A DNA stretch of 34,760 nucleotides from Rubrivivax sp. Its GTDB lineage: Bacteria > Pseudomonadota > Gammaproteobacteria > Burkholderiales > Burkholderiaceae_C. The notes beneath the pieces were generated by a model. The model saw only the letters and a list, made by a program, of their open reading frames with translations, was not told the DNA's origin and made no database searches. Below, one piece after another: positions 31,491 to 34,760 of the stretch. The position numbers were made by a program, and so were the translations under genes. Position 1 is the first letter of the stretch, and each line of letters begins with the position of its first letter. The stretch covers positions 1 through 34,760 of the forward strand of contig JAEUPF010000132.1 in NCBI GenBank assembly GCA_016790425.1, in the 5' to 3' direction.

Positions 31491-32888
31491 CTACTTCCCG
31501 ATGCAGAACTTGGCGAAGATCTGGCCGAGCAGGTCGTCGCTCGTGAACTCGCCGGTGATCTCGCCCAGGGCCTGCTGCGCCAGCCGCAGTTCCTCGGCAA
31601 AGAGGTCGAGCGCGGCGTCGCGCGCCGCGGCGTGGCCTTGCGCGGCAAGCAAGTGCAAGCGCGTGCGCTGCAAGGCCTGCACGTGCCGCGTGCGGGCGAT
31701 GACGGTGCCCTCGCCGGCCGGGCTGAATCCCGCTTGCGCCAGCAGCGCGCGGCGCAGCGCGTCGAGCCCGGCGCCGGTGCGCGCCGACAGGGCCAGCGAT
31801 CCGGGCGGCGCGGGCGCGGCCTGGGCGGCGTCGGCCTTGTTGTAGACGTCCAGCCGCCGCGGCCCCGCAGGCAGGCGCGCGGCGATGTTGCTCTCGCCGG
31901 CGCGGTAGGCGGCGTCGCCCAGGCGGGTCAGGTCGTGCAGGAAGATCACCGCGTCTGCCGCACCGATCGCCTCCCAGCTGCGCTCGATGCCGATGCGCTC
32001 GACCTCGTCGGCGGCCTGCTCGTCGCGGCGCAGGCCGGCGGTGTCGACCACGTGCAGCGGCACGCCCTCGATCTGGATCGTCTCGCGCACGCGGTCGCGC
32101 GTGGTGCCGGGAATCGGCGTGACGATCGCCAGCTCGGCGCCGGCCAGGGCGTTCAGCAGCGAGCTCTTGCCCACGTTGGGCTGGCCGGCGAGCACCACGT
32201 GCAGGCCTTCGCGCAGCAGCGCGCCCTGGCGCGCGTGCGCCAGCGCCGCGTCGAGCGCGGCGACGAGGGCGTCGAGCTGCGCGCGCGCGCCGGCCTGCTC
32301 GAGGATGTCGATCTCTTCCTCGGGGAAGTCCAGCGTCGCCTCGACCAGCGTGCGCAGCGCAACGACGCGCTCGACCAGCGCGTGCACTTCGCCGGAGAAG
32401 GCGCCGGCGAGCGAGCGCGCCGCCGAGCGCGCCGCCGCTTCGGTGCTGGCGTCGATCAGGTCGGCCACCGCTTCGGCCTGCGCGAGGTCGAGCTTGCCGG
32501 CGAGGAAGGCGCGCTGCGTGAACTCGCCGGGTTCGGCGGCGCGCGCGCCGGGCAGCGCCGCGAGGCAGCGCGCGAGCAGCAACTGCAGCAGCACCGGGCC
32601 GCCATGCGCCTGCAGCTCGAGCACGTCTTCGCCGGTGTAGGAGTGCGGCGCCGGGAAGTGGATCGCCAGGCCGCGGTCGAGCGTCTGGCCGCCCTCGCCG
32701 AGGAAGGACACGAGCGTCGCCTGGCGCGGCGCCAGCGTGCGGGCGCGCTCGGGGCCGAGCACCGCTTCGAGCAGCGGCGCCAGGTCGCGGCCCGAGGCGC
32801 GCACGATGCCCACCGCGCCGCGCCCCGGCGGCGTGGCGATGGCGACGATGGGGTCGTGCTGGCGGCCCAGCACCTCGGTTGCGCGCAT
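31491..32888 (-). CDS. mnmE: MnmE (TrmE) tRNA-modifying GTPase
   Basis: 465 aa, normal length. Together with MnmG it installs the 5-carboxymethylaminomethyl group on wobble uridine 34 of certain tRNAs. The N-terminal tetrahydrofolate-binding domain (about 12-125: [60 protein letters not shown]) is followed by helical parts and an inserted G domain: G1 [12 protein letters not shown] at 235-246, GTTRD, DTAGLR, YNKAD and SARTG. The C-terminus is the invariant FCIGK with the catalytic cysteine. ATG at 32886-32888 was chosen by family alignment; no strong ribosome site is visible. Downstream of yidC, beyond a terminator, so it likely has its own promoter in 32889-32980, which I could not pinpoint. 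Confidence 0.95.
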   Translation of the reverse strand: MRATEVLGRQHDPIVAIATPPGRGAVGIVRASGRDLAPLLEAVLGPERARTLAPRQATLVSFLGEGGQTLDRGLAIHFPAPHSYTGEDVLELQAHGGPVLLQLLLARCLAALPGARAAEPGEFTQRAFLAGKLDLAQAEAVADLIDASTEAAARSAARSLAGAFSGEVHALVERVVALRTLVEATLDFPEEEIDILEQAGARAQLDALVAALDAALAHARQGALLREGLHVVLAGQPNVGKSSLLNALAGAELAIVTPIPGTTRDRVRETIQIEGVPLHVVDTAGLRRDEQAADEVERIGIERSWEAIGAADAVIFLHDLTRLGDAAYRAGESNIAARLPAGPRRLDVYNKADAAQAAPAPPGSLALSARTGAGLDALRRALLAQAGFSPAGEGTVIARTRHVQALQRTRLHLLAAQGHAAARDAALDLFAEELRLAQQALGEITGEFTSDDLLGQIFAKFCIGK

Positions 32889-32982
32889 GGCTTGCAGCAA
32901 GGATTCTCGCCGCGTCCCTCGCTCCGCCCCGCTCGGCGCCGATGCGCCGGCCGGCCCGGGCGCGCGGGCCTGCGGTGCCGGC

Positions 32983-33028
32983 AAAAAGGCTGCGGCCCGG
33001 ACTGACAACGGTGTCGGTCCGGGCCGCA
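32983..33028 (-). terminator. Rho-independent terminator between yidC and mnmE
   Basis: On the minus strand TGCGGCCCGGAC (33028-33017) pairs with GTCCGGGCCGCA (33002-32991), 12 perfect pairs, extended inward by ACA/TGT pairs, followed by GCC and TTTTT (32987-32983). It ends transcription coming from yidC and separates mnmE from it. Confidence 0.85.
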
Positions 33029-33232
33029 AGTGTTGGCGCGGGTGGAGAAGCGTTCGGCGGTTCTTATGGGCCTGGCGCCTGGACCTCCCGAGCCGGCCCT
33101 GTTCGAGCCGGGTCAACCCGCATGAGGCCCATCTTCGGCACAACGCCGGCGCGTCTCAACCCTCAACCGCGGGATCGGGCGTGCAATGCCTCACGCCGGC
33201 GCGGCACGCCGCGGTCTGCAAGCCAGCGGCAC
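33029..33232 (-). other. Structured non-coding spacer after yidC, possible 3'-UTR or small RNA
   Basis: No gene-like reading frame in 204 bp between the yidC stop and the terminator. It contains a long-range dyad ATGGGCCT/AGGCCCAT (33066-33073, 33125-33132), two direct copies of CGAGCCGG (33089-33096, 33104-33111) and a small hairpin CGGG-TCAA-CCCG nearby. The remaining 32889-32982, upstream of mnmE, shows nothing recognisable. Confidence 0.4.
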
Positions 33233-34760
33233 TCAGTGATTGACGCCGAGCTGCTTGTTGATCCACCACTGCTGCGCGATCGACAGCAGGTTGTTGGTGA
33301 GCCAGTACAGCACCAGGCCGGCGGGGAAGAAGAAGAACATGAAGCCGAAGGCCAGCGGCATCAGCCACATCATCTTCGCCTGCACCGGGTCGGGCGGCGT
33401 CGGGTTCAGCCAGACCTGGAACAGCGAACTGGCCGTCATCAGGATCGGCAGCGGCCCGAGCGGCATCTGCAGCCACGGCAGCGTGCCGAACAGGCGGTCG
33501 GGCTGCGCCAGGTCGGCGATGTACAGCCAATGCCCGTTCCGCATCTCGACGCTGGACAGCAGCACCCAGTACAGCGCGATGAAGAACGGCATCTGCACGA
33601 GGATCGGCAGGCAGCCGCCCAGCGGGTTGACCTTCTCCTCGCGGTAGATGCGCATCATCTCCTGCTGCATCTGCTGCGGCTTGTCCTTGTAGCGCTCGCG
33701 CAGCTCGGTGACGCGCGGCGCCACCGCCTTCATCTTGGCCATGCTGCGATAGGCGCTCGCGTTGAGCCAGTAGAACGCCACCTTCAGCAGCACCACCAGC
33801 GCCACGATCGCCCAGCCCCAGTTGCCGATCACCTGGTGCAGCTTCTCCAGCAGCCAGAACAGCGGCTTGGCCAGCACGGTGAACCAGCCGTAGTCCTTGA
33901 CCAGCTCCAGCCCCGGCGCCAGCGCGGCGAGCCGGTGCTCTTCCTGCGGGCCGGCATAGAGGACCGCCTCGTGCGTCTTGCTCGCACCGGGCGCCACGTC
34001 ACCCAGCGGCAGCACCATCGCCACCGTGTAGGTCTCGGGCGTGCCGGCCACCTTGTCGGTGCGGAACTCGCGCCGGCCGGGTGCGTTCACGAGCCAGGCG
34101 CTGGTGAAGTAGTGCTGCACCATCGCCACCCAGCCGTCATCGCCGCTCTTGGCGTGGCTGGCGCTGCCCTTGGCGATGTCCTTGAAGTCGATCTTCACGA
34201 ACTTGCTCGCCTCGGTGTAGACCGCGGGGCCGGTGAAGGTGAAGTAGAAGCTCGACTCGCCCTCGGGCGGCGCGGCGTCGCGCGCCAGCTGCAGATAGAG
34301 CTGCGGCTGCACGGTGGCCGCGCCCTGGTTGACGATCTCGTGTCGCACGCCCACCGTGTACTTGCCGCGCTCGAAGGTGTAGGTCTTGACGAGCTTGACG
34401 CCGTCGCTCGCGGCCGACTCGAACCGCACGCTGAGCGACGACGCGCCGGCGGCCAGCGAGCGCTCGCCGGGTTGCACCGTCATCGCGCTCAGATGGTTGG
34501 GCAGCACGACGCCGGCCTGACCGGTGATGAGGCCGGTCTGCGCCACGTATACGCGGCGGGCGTTGCGGTCGAAGAGCACGACGTTGCGCTGCGGGTCGAC
34601 CGGATCGCGGTAGCCCAGCAGCTCCAGCCGCACGAGCGTGCCGCCGGTGCTGTCGAACGTGGCGCGCACGACGTCGGTGGTCACCACCACCGCCTCGGCT
34701 GCAGGCGGCGCCGGCGCGGTCGCGCCGGCAGGCGGGGCGGCCGGGGCGGTGCTGCCGCCG
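33233..34760 (-). CDS. yidC: YidC membrane protein insertase (5' end cut by window)
   Basis: About 509 residues visible; the N-terminal membrane helix and start codon lie beyond 34760. Inserts proteins into the inner membrane alone or with SecYEG. The visible part starts in an Ala/Pro linker, then the large periplasmic domain (VRATFDSTGGTLVRLELLGYRD; KTYTFERGKYTVGVRHEIVNQG). The conserved five-helix core follows: KPLFWLLEKLHQVIGNWGWAIVALVVLLK, the cytoplasmic loop YRSMAKMKAVAPRVTELRERYKDKPQQMQQEMMRIYREEKVNPLGGCLPILVQMPFFIALYWVL (for instance MRIYREEKVNPLGGCLPILVQ) and PAGLVLYWLTNNLLSIAQQWWI. The loop holds the arginine expected in the insertion groove (SAYRSMAKM). The stop is TGA at 33233-33235. 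Confidence 0.95.
   Translation of the reverse strand, partial: GGSTAPAAPPAGATAPAPPAAEAVVVTTDVVRATFDSTGGTLVRLELLGYRDPVDPQRNVVLFDRNARRVYVAQTGLITGQAGVVLPNHLSAMTVQPGERSLAAGASSLSVRFESAASDGVKLVKTYTFERGKYTVGVRHEIVNQGAATVQPQLYLQLARDAAPPEGESSFYFTFTGPAVYTEASKFVKIDFKDIAKGSASHAKSGDDGWVAMVQHYFTSAWLVNAPGRREFRTDKVAGTPETYTVAMVLPLGDVAPGASKTHEAVLYAGPQEEHRLAALAPGLELVKDYGWFTVLAKPLFWLLEKLHQVIGNWGWAIVALVVLLKVAFYWLNASAYRSMAKMKAVAPRVTELRERYKDKPQQMQQEMMRIYREEKVNPLGGCLPILVQMPFFIALYWVLLSSVEMRNGHWLYIADLAQPDRLFGTLPWLQMPLGPLPILMTASSLFQVWLNPTPPDPVQAKMMWLMPLAFGFMFFFFPAGLVLYWLTNNLLSIAQQWWINKQLGVNH

Noticed and set aside
33029-33232. tRNA gene in the yidC-mnmE spacer
   Set aside because: The GTTCGAGCC stretch looks like a T-loop on the plus strand, but there is no acceptor stem, anticodon arm or D arm at the right distances.

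Overview
This is a GC-rich, densely packed bacterial chromosome segment with no insertion sequences, CRISPR arrays, tRNA or rRNA genes that I can see. The gene content (yejABEF, kdsD-kdsC-lptC, mnmE and yidC side by side, NnrU, ATP-dependent DNA ligase with a metallo-beta-lactamase exonuclease) and the extreme G/C third-position bias point to a betaproteobacterium of the order Burkholderiales, probably near the Leptothrix/Rubrivivax/Methylibium group. This placement is inferred from gene order and protein style, not from a search. The yidC-mnmE pair at the right edge usually lies next to rpmH/dnaA, so the right end may be close to oriC.

Layout from left to right. (1) 1-7.5 kb, minus strand: an oligopeptide-type ABC importer operon (periplasmic thioredoxin-fold protein, yejA, yejB, yejE, yejF) with tight or overlapping junctions; yejF runs off the left edge. 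(2) 7.7-11.8 kb, minus strand: a DNA-repair cluster of an ATP-dependent ligase, a metallo-beta-lactamase/beta-CASP exonuclease, and an uncharacterised protein combining a winged helix with a PD-(D/E)XK nuclease-like core, preceded by a DUF427 gene. A triple 15-bp repeat sits at the nuclease/exonuclease junction. (3) 11.9-18.8 kb: mixed single genes. These are a pirin, a DUF4397 lipoprotein with an 8-bp tandem repeat in its leader, an unknown small protein, an SRAP abasic-site protein, NnrU, a membrane-anchored small protein and a membrane-bound ClpP-like protease. (4) 18.9-23.8 kb, minus strand: a long-chain acyl-CoA synthetase, an HDOD protein and a GMC oxidoreductase, separated by repeat- and hairpin-rich spacers. 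(5) 24-25.9 kb: a glycine-rich RRM RNA-binding protein with its own promoter and terminator, convergent to a DUF457 membrane hydrolase. (6) 25.9-31.4 kb: kdsD-kdsC-lptC followed by an SDR oxidoreductase, and a divergent KefB/C-type antiporter. (7) 31.5-34.8 kb: mnmE and yidC (5' end of yidC outside the window), separated by a structured spacer with a strong terminator.

The most interesting part is the repair cluster. Ligase and exonuclease of this type are known from the four-gene Lhr-Core cluster (helicase, phosphoesterase, ligase, exonuclease), but here the helicase and phosphoesterase are absent from the flanks and a winged-helix/PD-(D/E)XK protein sits in their place. The second point of interest is a roughly 85-bp structured element with a clear terminator in the 521-bp gene-free spacer upstream of the HDOD gene.
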